In this document: positions 12,600 to 26,800 of the stretch, one piece after another
How the letters are laid out: every line of letters begins with the position of its first letter
Position numbering within the stretch: the first letter of the stretch is position 1
NCBI RefSeq assembly: GCF_019059575.1
Contig: NW_024881540.1
Coordinates: forward strand, 186,001 to 250,000
Source: Amphibalanus amphitrite
Lineage: Eukaryota; Arthropoda; Thecostraca; Balanomorpha; Balanidae
Length of the DNA stretch: 64,000 bases
Direction: 5' to 3'
Translations under genes and position numbers: made by a program
The notes under the pieces: model-generated
Told to the model about the DNA's origin: nothing
The model's database searches: none
Seen by the model: the letters and a program-made list of their open reading frames with translations, nothing else

Positions 12600-13280
12600 G
12601 ACCCTTTCCGGTCAGGTTGACCTTGACCTGAGATCAAATTTTCAAGTTGACCTTTCAAGGTCAAGTTATAGTTCATTAGATGCGTCTTGACGACAGGAAC
12701 ACGATGCCGGTAAAAGTAAGCTCGTACAAGGCTTGGGTCAAAAGTTATTGCAGAAAAACTTTCCGAAAAAATCGGTTATTTTTGCAGTTTTTGCCCCCTG
12801 CAGGCAAAACCGTTGACGTTAGGTCAAATCTGAGAGAATTATTCAGAAAGGGCGTTAATAGGGCTATCGAATGCGCTTTTCCGCGGCGCTGTAGCTCTAT
12901 TGGTTCCCGAGTTATGCGTTGGCTTCTTCGAAATTGTCGACATTCGACCTGGAAATCGGCGAAATTTTGCCTTCAATGACCTCTGGTGAGTGGTGACCTG
13001 ACCTTTGACCTGACCAAAAAATTGACCGAAGTGATTTCCTCATTATTTTTGACGTTCTTTCGAACGCCGCCTTCCGCGTATCGCTACGTGGCCCAGGAGC
13101 CGAGTTAGAAGGGGGTGTGTGTTTCCCCCGCCCCCCCTCTCCCCCAGCAGGGCGTGGAAATCCAGGACCCCCAGCTGGGCGCGGGTTAAAAGACGATTCT
13201 GAAACACCAATTTTTTACCTCAGGTCAATTTTCAAGGTCAGAGGTCAAGGTCAAAGGAAAAAAGCACTTGTAGTAGGTAC
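12600..13280. mobile_element. Degraded AGGTCA-rich element
   Basis: The stretch has the same makeup as the bounded TTAA family: TGACCT/AGGTCA words at 12605-12665, 12965-13015 and 13220-13255, a C-rich block at 13125-13175, and GGGTTAA at 13183-13189 like a right end. A clean left terminus is not visible and AGGTCA words continue past 13189. It is probably a decayed or composite copy. Confidence 0.5.
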
Positions 13281-14822
13281 CTCAAACGAAGTGTTCCAGA
13301 GGATGGCAGGATGCACGAAATGGGTTGCAAAAGGCGGGAAACTAAGAGAAGGATCTAAGACATCCTATGATGTACTCATAGGATGTCTGATGTCTGATGT
13401 ATGATGTACTAGAGGTCAGAGTCAATGTCACGATCAAAATTCACCTCAAACTTTGCACTCTTTCGTATTATCCTACACACTACTTCATTTTTCTAAATAT
13501 TTTTAAGGTGCAAGTGCATGTGAAATCGTTGAATTTATTTATCTTGCAAGTAAAAACAGAAGGGAGAAGGGGAAATAAATGTATCGCTTCACATGCACTT
13601 ACAATACAAGACCAAAAACCGGCGAAAGTTACGGACTCGCTTAATGAAACGAGGCCCAGACTGGCCCAGACCAAGAGCAGACAAACAACGACCGACCCCT
13701 CGACCGACCCAAGAGATGCAGAGGAAAGTGCCTGATTTGAAAAAAAGAAGTGGGCTACAACTAGACCTCGACGTCGTCTTCCAAAACCCAAATAACCATG
13801 ATTCTTGATTCTCGACTGTAATCGCAGCGAGGATTCTTACATTACCGAATAATTACTGGTGATCCCGAGACATTATCAATCATTTTGCGAATGCCGAGAA
13901 TCTTGGCCGCACACGCTTAGACGGGGGGAGGGGAAACCAATAGAGAATGCTACGTCACGCTACCAACTGGCCAGACAAAGTTGAACTTCACACGGGCACT
14001 GAACATTTAGTCATTGGTACAAAAACTACAAGCTATAATTGTACTGACAACGCTACCTACATTGCAGACCAAATCATTCAGTTTCAAAATCATCAGAGTT
14101 TCGGACGGGTCATGTGCCCACTGCCCCCTCCCGTAGCCCAATCACTCGATGCGATTCGAAACCTAGTCGGTCAGCCGGTGAATTTGAAACGAAATCGGAT
14201 CGTAACAGTAAATTGCTGTATTGGTTCTCATTCTTTAAGACATGTGGAACTGTGTTGAAACAATTAAAATTTTGAAGTCCCATTATTGACACAGACAGAA
14301 ATTAAAAATTAAAAAGGCCGAGGCCACTGGGTGTACATTTCTAGTACGAGGTCATTGGTTGCAACTTGTCACTTGCACACATTGAACGTCACATAGTATC
14401 ATTTGAGAATATCGCTGCGGTCGAATGAGTCACGGACCGTCGTAGGGCCACCGACCGTCATCACGTTCTACATGTCAGCTACGATAAAACTGGCCTTCGG
14501 AGGCGGGCGGGCGCGTCCCTTTCACGGCGACGCCAGGGGCGGGACTAACGGCAGAAGCGACACTGAACTGTTAGCGCGCCTGCACTACAACACTCATCAA
14601 GATCTAGTCAACAACAATTCGCACACGTTCCGGCTGGTAACTGCATTAAATAATACCTTAAGTCTTCTCAGCGTTTGAACATTACCACAGGTCGTTGGTC
14701 AACACACCAACGAGAAAGCGTATACAGTGACGGGCGGTCGGCGCGCGGCCGCGGAGGAGCGCGGCGCGCGCCAGCCGCCAGTCGGACGACGGACGCCGTC
14801 GGATGGCCCGGCGGGCGCCGTG
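13281..14822. other. Intergenic, no gene recognised
   Basis: Direct GATGT-type repeats occur at 13360-13408. The open frames here (for example 13397-13735 and 13947-14258) resemble no protein I know. The part just before 14823 is the likely 3' UTR of the PITPNM gene on the minus strand. Confidence 0.4.
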
Positions 14823-17800
14823 CTATCTGGCCGTCTTGCCGCGAGGCGCCAGCCTGCGTCGGCTGAAGAGACCCTCGCTGGCGGAGGGCTGCTGCAGCGA
14901 CGGCGACGTCGGACCGGCCGACGACGCCGACGTCGCCGGGAACGACGTAGCTCGCTTGGCAGACCTGCGACAGACGGTCGGATGACGGATAAATCTCAGT
15001 TCAAAGAATAGAGAATGACATTGAAATCTATCAAAATGTTAGGGAGTTTTTTCGTCCCCCATTAGTGTTCCCCTTTGAGTGACGGCAGCTAAGTATCGAC
15101 CCACAGAAATCCCTCTCCGCGGTACCGTGAATACCGTGACGGTCGAGCTATACTATGGGACCACGAGATGCGAGCACGTTCGTCGTCTGTGGTGCAGCAG
15201 CCGAAGTGAGCTGATATTTCTATAATAAGTGAAAATAACTATCGGTTGCAAATAATGTAACATAGGAGGCAATTGAGTAATAAACTGCAATAACACCAAC
15301 TGCAAGGTCCAATGTGCGTGTCCCCAGCCCACCCAGGGTATAAAACACCAACCAAAAGAAGCGTCTATGCGGCACGGGCAGTGGCGAGTGCGTCTGCTGG
15401 CCGGGCGAGGCGGGCGGCGCCGGCAGCGACTGGCCGGCCGCCGGCCACGTGGGCCGGTGCACGAGCGTGGTCCTGCGGGCGACACGGCCGTCACCGCTGG
15501 CCCCCGGCGGCCGGGCTCGCCGACAGGACCACATGCAAACCAAAACGAGCGCTACGGCCACACGGGACGGCGACGGCAGGCGCCTCCTCGGCTGCCTGCT
15601 GCTGTGTAAAACCAAACTCGTACGGCACACGGGCTAGGAAACAATACAACTCTTATCGGACATATGTCCAGGGGGAACTTTTTACTTTTGGGAAGAAACG
15701 ATTGAACAACACAACACTAACAAATATGAGCTTAATCCAAATTTAAGCGATTTTTCGACTATTTTCCTTTGTATTTAAGAGTTGTGTTCTTCCTGTATTT
15801 TTGAATAAACTGATATTGCCTAAAGCGGGCATCAACGCAAACTATGAGGGCATGCGCCATGCAAAATGTACCCATTTGAAATAGCAGCCGTGCAAAATGT
15901 GTTACACCCACCTGCTATTAGTCGGGTCTTGATAAACTATACTTTGGATGCATGTAACGAGCTACTTAAAATCACACACCATGCATAAGAGAAAAAGATA
16001 AAATAAAATAAGCACTTTTTTGCTTTTTACCCGTTATGGAATAATTAGAAAGCTGAACGGTTTCGTAAAAAAACTTCCTTTCCAAATGAAGGGTGATGAG
16101 AATATATCATCAGCTTGCGTAGCGCAATGGACGTGACGATGCTACACATAAAAAATCATACCACCACTTCCCAACCCAAGTGATCGTGCCGAAGGAGGCG
16201 GACGTGCTATGTCAATCACTCACCTTCGTCGCGTGAGGGCAGGGTTGAGCCCGAAGCAGCCGCGCGGCAGCACCATGCGAGCGTTACCCTTAGCGGCCCG
16301 GCTGCCTCCGACACTGGTCAGCTCGGCCAGGTGAGCCACATAACCTGTGAGCGTCCCGGCACACCAGTCGCCCCGTCACCGCAGTCCCCGGGTCACCGCC
16401 GCCGGGACGAGCCATAGGAGCGCTGTCACCAGCCCGCAGCACACACTAGTCTAGCTGACTAACAGATCTGTATCTGACCCACACCAAGCCGAGGGTAGGA
16501 TGAGTGTGTAGGGGTAAGTCTAGCCCGACATATTTCTGCAATTGCTTGGGTGTGAGCCATGACTGGAAAAATGGAAAACTAAAAGCTTCGACTATTCTGA
16601 ACCTATAGGCACGGCCGGCATCCCAATGACATGGGAAAAACTGAGCGAATAACCTTCATGACAACTTATTAGCCCAAATCCCAAAATCATGTTATGCCTT
16701 GGAAGCAGACGTGCATACTGCATTCTGTATTCAATCCCCATAACAAACATTGCAGAAATGATAATTTGTGATTTTAGGGCGCCCGGACTTCAGTGAGATA
16801 CTCGGCGCCCATACGCTGTAGGACAAGTTAGGATGACACTCGTCACGCATCGTTTTTCGCTTACCGTCCACTAAAAAGTCGGCCTGCTGCTTTTTGGACA
16901 TTTTGCCGACTATGTGGATCTGCTCGGGTCGGAGTCCCACGCTGGCGTACATGGCGATGTCCTTGCTGCTGCCGTAGCCGGCGTGTATGATCATCCTGGA
17001 CTCCTGAGATCACACAGAATGGCCAACCAGCCGTCACTGACCGGCCTCAATATGAGGTGCAAGTTAGTCGGGAGCAGTAAACGTCATTTAGCTGCAAACC
17101 TTCAACAAAGGATGTAATACATAACGCACTGAAGTTTGACAACCACACATTTAGAGATAGGCATGTAGTAAATCGACATTTCTGGCCATAAAATTGCGTT
17201 ATGTTACGAATCCCATCATATAAATGTTTGAATTCAATAATTGAGCGATTTAGGAAAATCCAAGGAATGAGAAGTTAAGCAACACACAGGAACACCATAT
17301 GATAACAATGATTCCACACTTCAATCATATACATATTTCGACTAAAATGCCGTTTTCGTCACATCACTGCAAAATAAGCAGGACGGGGACTTACTTTCAG
17401 GCAGGACAGTTAGAAGTCGGGTACTCCGAAACATTTATCTGTATAATTGTATTGTTAAGATAGCGATGTTCTATAATGCTACATTAGTTACACAAATCTT
17501 AGGGTTGTAACCACATCCCAAAGGTATGCAGCGGTTTAGGGGCAAAAAGCTTCCAGCGTCGGTGGCTCGCACACGGGGGCGTAACGCCACTAGGGTAACT
17601 GGTGGTTGATCTCCAGTAACTTATGGATCGCTGGGGACCATCTCGACAAAACCAGCAAACCAATCCACTCCAATAACACATACATATTGCCGCTGGAGCG
17701 TCACGCCCAATGACCTGGAAACCATGCGTCAGATTCAGCCGTATCCGTTACATTGTGCGCTCGGGTGTTAATTCACAGATAGGTTATTCTTATCCTTCGA

Positions 17801-20800
17801 ATGTGAGGTCAGATAATATGGACATTGGACAATGGACATGCGGCAGTTCCTGGTATCTGTCTGTCAAGGCTGTGCTTGTCCCGCAAGGTCTTGCAAAACG
17901 TGTACCTATTTTAACTGGTACTGTGAAGAAAGGGACAAAAAACGTATTTATGCTTAGTTCAGGGTCCGCTTGAAAAAAAACCTTCCCTGCATTTACCTTG
18001 ATCATTTTAGGTCATATAAGGTCAAGTCAACATATTGTGACGTTAGGCTGGCCTGTTGGATTTAAAGTGCATTAGGATAATTGGGCATGCGTGAATTATG
18101 TGCATGATGCCAGTTAATGAACACGTCGTAGTTTTGATACCAATGGTAGCGATATTATTTTGTCAGGCCACGAATATGACCCAATAAGGAACAAACTGGA
18201 GAATTTTAAACACCCTGGCAGCCGCTTTGAGCAATTACAAAGACTGCGAAAGGTGTTCATTACCAGATACAAATGAAAGCGTTAACTCAGTTTTAATCGG
18301 CGACACCTTCCTACAGATGCATGCACAGAAACCCGAAAGCACCTTAGAGATGTGTTCATCCTGAACCAGAGGTGAAACGAGCGCAGCGGAGCCCGGAGGT
18401 CACGAGGTCACGTGCCCACCTCGACGAGCTGGCGCAGGTAGTCGGCCTTGTGTTTGAGCGGCTCGGTGGTCAGGCCGTCGGCGAACGACACCAGACCGTG
18501 CGGAAAGTTGTGCTGCGACAGCCAGGAGAGCACCTTGCGCCGCTGCATGTCCGGACGGCCCGTCACGTAGATGATCAGGTAGCCCAGCTCCTGCCAGTGC
18601 CTGCCATCACAGGAGGATAAATAATTGAATTATCGGCAATGGTTACACAATCTACCCAAGGCAAGCTACCCTGCTCCAAACAAGCAAATATTTTGTCGGT
18701 AGAAACTTGTTACACGCCTTCCGAGGTCGTGCTCAAATTTTTCTTTTCCCTGATCACCCGCGGCATGAAGGCATAATGCAGACTTATTTGTAAAGTTTGT
18801 CGCCTGTAGCAATGTTAGATTTTGTACATTTGTGCTCATCTCGAAATGCCGGTTGAAAAGCATCACACCGGCATCATTTGGCACGCAAGAGACTCAAGGG
18901 AGCATACCGTTTTTCAACGCCACCGCTTTGACTGCCAGAAAGCGAACACAATGCGCAAAACCAGTTGAAACCATCCATTCGCACCCTCTCACACCCACCC
19001 ATTCACTCTCAGCTAACATCCCACACAGCTGCAGCCGTCTCTCTGCACTGACCTGACGACGTCGACGGATGAGGCGCGCACCTTGGGGTCGCGTCCCGTC
19101 ACAGACATACTGGCCGTGAACGAGCCGTCGATACTGAACACGACGCACTCGGTCTGCGGCGGCACCACGCACAGCTGGAAGTCGCACCACGTGTGGTCGC
19201 CCCTGGCCGACAGGCAGGCACACAAGGTGTCAAATAACGCGTGCCGTCCAGAAGCCTGCTAGACGGGCCGCTTACTATCGGACATGGGGCAGACTCGAGA
19301 AGAGAACACGCACCGAACGAGTCTTACCACGACGAAGTCAGGTCTTCGGTCGGTCCCGCTGTTAAACAGTGTGGTACAGAAGACCCGTTGTACCTCTGGT
19401 CTCACCTGACGACCATTTTGATGGGGTACAGTCCGTATCCGAGCGCCTTGGCCGCCGGTATGGTGAAGGTCACCCGTCCACTCTTGTCGGAGACCTCAGT
19501 GCCAAGCAGCAGCCAGTCGCCGCCCGGCGGCTCGGCCATGTAATAAATGTCCACCTGTGATAGAGAATTAGTGATAACACGTAGAAAGTAATGTCTAACA
19601 CTGTCGGAAATGACGAGTTGTGATTTTATTGCGCCCGGACTTCAAAAGTCATCGGTGACCATAAGCTAGGGAAATCACGATCTTCAAGATCCTGCAAGGA
19701 AAATGTTTTATGACACTGCTACATGACCTGTATGTCCAAGATAAGAGAGAAGTAACTCAGCGTTCCTGGCGACCCACCTTCTCGCCTGTCAGGGAGACCA
19801 TGTCGATGGGTCCGTAGGTGAAGCGCGCCGTCAGCACTTGCGGCACACCCTCGCAAACGACCACGTCGTTGCCGCGGTGGTTGGGTGTCACGTTCTTGAT
19901 TTTGACCGAGGTGCGTTTCCGAATCCACTTTTCGCGCGGCTGAGCCGGGGAGAACAGGGCACCGGCAGCGCCGTCGCGGCTGTCGCCGCCGGCGCTGTGC
20001 TGATCGCCACCCAACAGCTGCCGGCACACGGGCAGATACATGCCGCGCGGTATCGCTCACCGAGTCAGCGCAGTGCCAACGCCTGGTCGACATGCTGATG
20101 CCTAGTCCAGTGGAAGAGAGCGAGAGGAAGAGGGAGGACTGGGGGAGGGGGGAGGAAATGGGAGAGCAGCTGGTGGGAGAGCAGGAGGGGAGCAGGAGAG
20201 GGGAGAGGGAGGGAGTGGATATAAATTTTGAAAAGAGACACATGCCCTTATTTAAAAGATAAGCAAAATCTACTTCGCTGCACCCTTTCTTCGCAATTCG
20301 TCGGACGGAAGACAGAAGGCCAACTTTCGACACTTCTATACACATTTGACTTAAGTGCTCTCCTACATCACGACCATACCACATATTGTCTCTCACATTT
20401 CTCAGAATGAAGGCGATGGCGTCCTGGCTCTCCCAGTAGCTGGCGTGAAACAGATGCGGCAGCACCTGGGCCGGGAAGCTGGCGAGACCCTCGGGGCAGT
20501 AGAGCGCGTAGTCGATGCGCTTGCTGCCCCACCACCGCTGCACCATGTGGTTGACGGTGTGCAGGTGTAGTGTGTCCAGACCGGACATGGTGGAGAGGAC
20601 GGAGGCGGCCGACTCGCGCCGGAACACGCCGCCGGCGCGCCGCTCCTCGCCACCAGACGGCTCACCCAGCAGCTGCATATTGCTCTGAACAAACTCCACT
20701 GTGGTGTGGGGAAAAGGGCCGGGTTAAATTTTAAGACATAGTATTGAGAGGGTTGATTGAACATTAGGACAACCATTTAACAAAAAAGAAAACTCGAACT

Positions 20801-23800
20801 ACTTCCGGAAACAATTTGTTTATTTGACACAACTAGTGCTGCAGGATTATTCCATTCGCTTGTCACAATAAGACTGTTAACAGAGCCTCCAAAGTCCGCC
20901 TCTGCCCGCAGCGACTCACGCAGGTGGGTGGGCTGTCCGTCGCCCAGCGGGTACTTGTGGTACCGACACACAGTCGCCGGCGGCACTGCAGCGAACCGGG
21001 AGCACAGCAGCGGCTCCAGCCGGCACGCCACCGGGTTAGTCGGGTGGAACAGGTTGTACACATTGTGACACGCCGGACGAGGCGGCACTGCCGGAGAAAG
21101 ATGAGCTAATTCAAATAAATGTGCCAAGTCATTCAACCATACCCACTTAAAATACCCGAGAAACATAAATACAGTCAGGCGTATTTATAGGAAATGAACG
21201 GGACTCAGTTAAAGGGACTATCCCACCTTTAACATGGGGTTTGAGTTGAGATAGCCAAGTTTGCGGCAAGGTTCAGAAACCACTATCTATCTATGTTGCA
21301 ACCCCCGCGGCCTCTTGGTGTTGAAGAAATTCGTTCCCTTCATTTGAAAATGGGCCTTGTACAAGGCCCTATCTTCAACATGGAGCGACCGTTAGTGTGA
21401 CGTCACCTCGTTTAGTCATTCTGATTTAAATGGGTTTGTTCGTTGAAAAATCGCTTAAAACTTGGTCTGAACTTTGTTGTGGTGCCTACAGAGTAAAAAG
21501 AATCAGCTTTATGACAGTAATGTGGCCTGGGGAAGGAGGTACTTTTGGGCTGTGACGTCACATATTTGAAAGTTTGTGTTTGGAATATGGGAAGCCTAAG
21601 ATGTTTAATGAAAAATAAATGCCAGAATGGTGTTCCTGGTCATCCAATCTATAAAGTCGGGCACAATTTAACTGGTTTTAACAACATTTTAGAAGGTGGG
21701 ATAGTCCCTTTAAATCGTGAATTCAGTCACAAAATCTTAGCTCATTGGGCGACCTTGGCGATGTTCCATTCTCAGTCCAAATCAAAAGTGTTCCTCGTCC
21801 CCTGTTGCATATTTGCTCCCGATGACTCCCCACAACCACACAACCAGCGATGTCCCCGTCTGGCTGGTTGGCCGTACCTCTGTTCTCCTCGGGCAGATAC
21901 ATTCGCCGACTGGCGAGCACCAGTCCGAGAGGAGCGCCGAACATGAAAAGGTCGGTCACGTCGAACTCGAGCCGCCAGTGGTGATCGCTGTGACGGAAAG
22001 ACATTGTCAGGGGTCCGTACGTATCGAGTCAAAACTGGCGCTCCATCCTGATATTTTCGCTTGTGGAAACCAGAAAGCCCAACAGTATTTACTGACGATG
22101 ACGTACTCCGATAAAACCACACATTCTTGTAAATATGACGATGTGTTAGTCTGGCTGAGTCGGCAGCTGTGCCAGCCCTGATGACCCTACAGCCACTGCC
22201 TTGATCAGACCTACCAGCAGCCAGTGATAAAGCAACACTCAACAGTTGCACCCGCCCACCCACCTGCAGCCAGGGGGCCGGCGACTGTACCAGACTACCC
22301 ACCTGCAGCCCGAGGGCCGGCGACTGTACCAGACCACCCACCTGCATCCCGAGGGCCGGCGACTGTACCAGACTACCCACCTGCAGCCCGAGGGCCGGCG
22401 TGGAGACAGGTGGCGTGTGATCGGCTCGCTATCGGAGAGGGTTCGCGCGGCTCCGGCCTCGCCGGCAGCGGCTGGCCGGGCTGGCACGTCAGACTTGCAG
22501 CGGCGCAGCTCCCGAGGCTCCCTCGACGGACAGTCAGAGTCTGATGGCATAAAATCGCATCAGATGACTGCAGAAGATCACCTACGACAACCACTTGACA
22601 GCATAGTATCGTCTACGAACAGTCAGAGTATGACAGCACAAGATGTGCTACTGAGTCGGCATATGACGATACAAGTTACCCATGAGGGTCAGAATCTCAG
22701 GGTAAAAATCCCCTAACGACAGTATCTGAACAAATATCGTCTATGGATACTCATGTCTGTCTGATGCGGATACAGTTCGGTGAATCAGAGATATTCATTT
22801 GTGGCCGAGACGTGGCTTGCGCGCAGTTTCGCCGGTAAACACTAATGGAGGATTCCAAAAATGCAATGTTATTGTGCTACTGCGAACACAAGCTCCGTAT
22901 GATTGATCCGCTTTTGATTTAGGGCTAAGCGATGAGATGTTTATTGCGATGAATCTGGACCATTTCACAGCAGTGCTGTCGCTTGTAGACTCGGTCGCAC
23001 ACCGACATCGCGGAGCGGTAGCACACAATCGGTTCAAAACCGCTAGTTAGATTCGGACACAAAATGCACATTGAACTATCGACTTCCCATAAAACACCAG
23101 CGCGCTGCGAATCCAATAGTAACCATCTGAGACCGTGCTAAATAAACGCAGAGATGATTTGCGCATCATTTATAAAGAAATGTATCTTAGGCTGAGGATG
23201 AAAGTCAGTAAAACTGGTAAAACTAAGCATTCTTGAAACCAACGTACAAATTTTTCATTCTCGCTCTTTACATTACAAATGACTTTCCTCGTCTTCAATG
23301 CTCTATGCCCGACGGAGTTTCCCCTCACTGTCCCGTCGTTTGTCTAGCGACTCCAGAACAATGCGCTCACTAACGTTAATTCTAGTCTGCCTTGACCTTT
23401 GACGGCATTCATATCGTCTATTAAAGGGACCCTCCCACCTTGAAAAAAGTTTATGAATTGGCATGAAAGTGATGTCGCTCGGTTCAGAAAGAGCGAAAAC
23501 GAATATCTACCAAATTTCACCGAAAAATATTCACCGGTTTTCAAGATATTAGACTTTTACTTTTGTTTACTTTTTTGGTATCTCCGCTGTTTCTAGCGAC
23601 TTTATTTTAGAAGTGCGGCGTTTGCGGCAAATGTTGCGCGCAAATAGCATATACCACCGCGTACTACAAAACGTTTTAGTCAAACATTTAAAATCGTTAG
23701 ATATTTGCGCTGACGTCACACATTCAGAGGGGTATTCCTAAGCATTAGCCCCTCTGAATCAAAATGCTGCAATTTTGAAATTCAATATTTCCGATTTAAG

Positions 23801-26800
23801 GCATTTCTCGATGTTGTGAGTGCCGAAACCGGTAATTGTGAGCCAGGGACCCCATTTTGGCTATCTCAACTCAAATCTAATGTTAAGGTGGGAGGGTCCC
23901 TTTAATAGAACTTAGTAAGTCGACGCGAAATCCGGCTACGAGATTATAGGTAAATGGAATTTACAAAACAAACTGGACAGAATAGCTTCTCCGATAAGTA
24001 ACAAGTTGAGATCACGTCAAATGTCCATAAGCCGGTTAAGCCTTCACTATTTAACACGCTAAGTCTTTTTTTTTTGTTCGCATGGCATTGATAATAAGCC
24101 CATGCACTAAGATGTTGAAATTCGGTGTAATTGAATAGGGAAGGTGCATAGCAAGATTAAATCGTTATGTAGGATCATGACCGTTTTTATATGATGAACT
24201 TAATTCTGGACATGTCTTCTTACACGGGCACGGAGTCATCTACGAGTGTGCGGAGAAGGGAAATGTGTCTCATGGCTGTGACTGATCTACTCGGTGAGGG
24301 CCGCGCCGGACTGGTGTAAATATGTGTGTGTGTCAGTCCGGCTGCTACTGGCAGTACTCGGTGTCGGTGCCGGCCGCAGCCTCTGGTGTATGTGCGCATG
24401 TCTGTGAGTTTGTCGCTGCTACTCACCGTACTCTGTGTCGGTGCCGGTCGCGTATATTCGGATGCAGTATGAGCAGAGCATGGGTCCCGAAAAATTCTTC
24501 AGAAACTAGAGAAATTCTCGCGGGGCAGGACGTCTGTCAAACTAGCAGCGAGCAGCGAGCAGCGAGTCCAGCAGCGAGAAACGGGCCATCCCGATTTAGC
24601 TGAACATTTGCTCACAGAGCCTTCTCAGCACGCTGATTCCGAAAATCATGGTCTCTAGGGTAGGAATCTTTACCGTTCTCGAGATAGAACCCTCTAAAGT
24701 TTTCGACACCCATGACCGGGCCATCCCGATTTGGCTGAAAATTGGCTCACAGCTCTCACAGAGCCTTCTCAGCACGCTGATTCCGAAAATCATGGTCTCT
24801 AGGGTGGGAATCTTTACCGTTCTCGAGATAGAACCCTCTAAAGCTCTTACCACCCATGACCGGGCCATCCCGATTTGGCTGAAAATTGGTTCACAGCTCT
24901 CACAGAGCCTTCTCAGCACGCTGATTCCGAAAATCATGGTCTCTAGGGTGGGAATCTTTACCGTTCTCGAGATAGAACCCTCTAAAGCTCTTACCACCCA
25001 TGACCGGGCCATCCCGATTTGGCTAAAAATTGGCTCACAGAGCCTTCACAGCACGCTGATTCCGAAAATCATGGTCTCTAGTGTGGGAATCTTTACCGTT
25101 CTCGAGATAGAACCCTCTAAAGTTTTCGGCACCAAAGACCGGGCCATCCCGATTTGACTGAAAATTGGCTCACAGAGCCTTCTCAGCAAGCTGATTCCGA
25201 AAATCATGGTCTCTAGGGTGAGAATCTTTACCGTTCTCGAGATAGAACCCTCTAAATTTCTTACCACCCATGACCGGACCATCCCGATTTGGCTGAAAAT
25301 TTGCTCACAGATCCTTCTCAGTTCTCAGCACGCTGATTCCGAAAACCATGGTCTCTAGGGTGGGAGTCTTAACCGTTCTCGAGACAGAAACCTCTAAAAT
25401 TTTCGACACCCATGACCGGGCCATCCTGATTTGGCTGAAACTTGGCTCACAGAGCCTTCTCAGCACGCTGATTCCGAAAATCATGGTCTCTAGGGTGGGA
25501 ATCTTTACCGTTCTCGAGATAGAACCCGCTAAAGCTCTTACCACCCATGACCGGGCCATCCCGATTTGGCTGAAAATTTGCTCACAGAGCCTTCTCAGCA
25601 CGCTGATTCCGAAAATCATGGTCTAGGGTTAGAATCTTCACCGTTCTCGAGATAGAACGCTCTAAAGTTTTCGACACCAAAGACCGGGCCATCCAGATTT
25701 GGCTGAAAATTTGCTCACAGAGTCTTCTAAGCACGCTGATTCCGAAAATCATAGTCTCTAGGGTGGGAATCTTTACCCTTCTCGAGATAGAACCCTCTAA
25801 ATTTCTTACCACCCATGACCGGACCATCCCGATTTGGCTGAAAATTTGCTCACAGATCCTTCTCAGTTCTCAGCACGCTGATTCCGAAAACCATGGTCTC
25901 TAGGGTGGGAGTCTTAACCGTTCTCGAGACAGAAACCTCTAAAATTTTCGACACCCATGACCGGGCCATCCTGATTTGGCTGAAACTTGGCTCACAGAGC
26001 CTTCTCAGCACGCTGATTCCGAAAATCATGGTCTCTAGGGTGGGAATCTTTACCGTTCTCGAGATAGAACCCGCTAAAGCTCTTACCACCCATGACCGGG
26101 CCATCCCGATTTGGCTGAAAATTTGCTCACAGAGCCTTCTCAGCACGCTGATTCCGAAAATCATGGTCTAGGGTTAGAATCTTCACCGTTCTCGAGATAG
26201 AACGCTCTAAAGTTTTCGACACCAAAGACCGGGCCATCCAGATTTGGCTGAAAATTTGCTCACAGAGTCTTCTAAGCACGCTGATTCCGAAAATCATAGT
26301 CTCTAGGGTGGGAATCTTTACCCTTCTCGAGATAGAACCCTCTAAAGTTTTCGACACCCATGACCAGGCCATCCTGATTTGATTGAAAATTTTCTCACAG
26401 AGCCTTCTCAGCACGCTGCGGCTGATTCCGAAAATCATGGTCTGTCAAATCGACCGGGCCATCCCAGTCAAAGCGGGATGGCCCGGTCATGGGTGGTAAG
26501 AGCTTTAGAGGGTTCTATCTCGAGAACGGTAAAGATTCCTACCCTAGAGACCATGATTTTCGGAATCAGCGTGCTGAGAAGGCTCTGCCCAGTAAACATG
26601 CCGACGTCGGCCCGACGTCGGCTGGATGTCGGATATGCCCGCATGTTCCGACGTCCAGCCGAGGTCCAGCCGACGTCGGGCCGACGTCGGACCGAGATCA
26701 ATTGCTGAGGTCCAGCCGACGTCGGGCCGACGTCGGGGCGACGTCGGACCGACATCGGCCGCTGTTTTGACCGTTAAAATAATATAAAATACGTGTTTCA

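Noticed and set aside
7151-14822. Upstream exons encoding an EH domain for the synergin gene
   Set aside because: I searched the minus-strand frames for EH-like helices and calcium-loop motifs and found none. An in-frame stop precedes the ATG. A distant exon outside this interval cannot be excluded.
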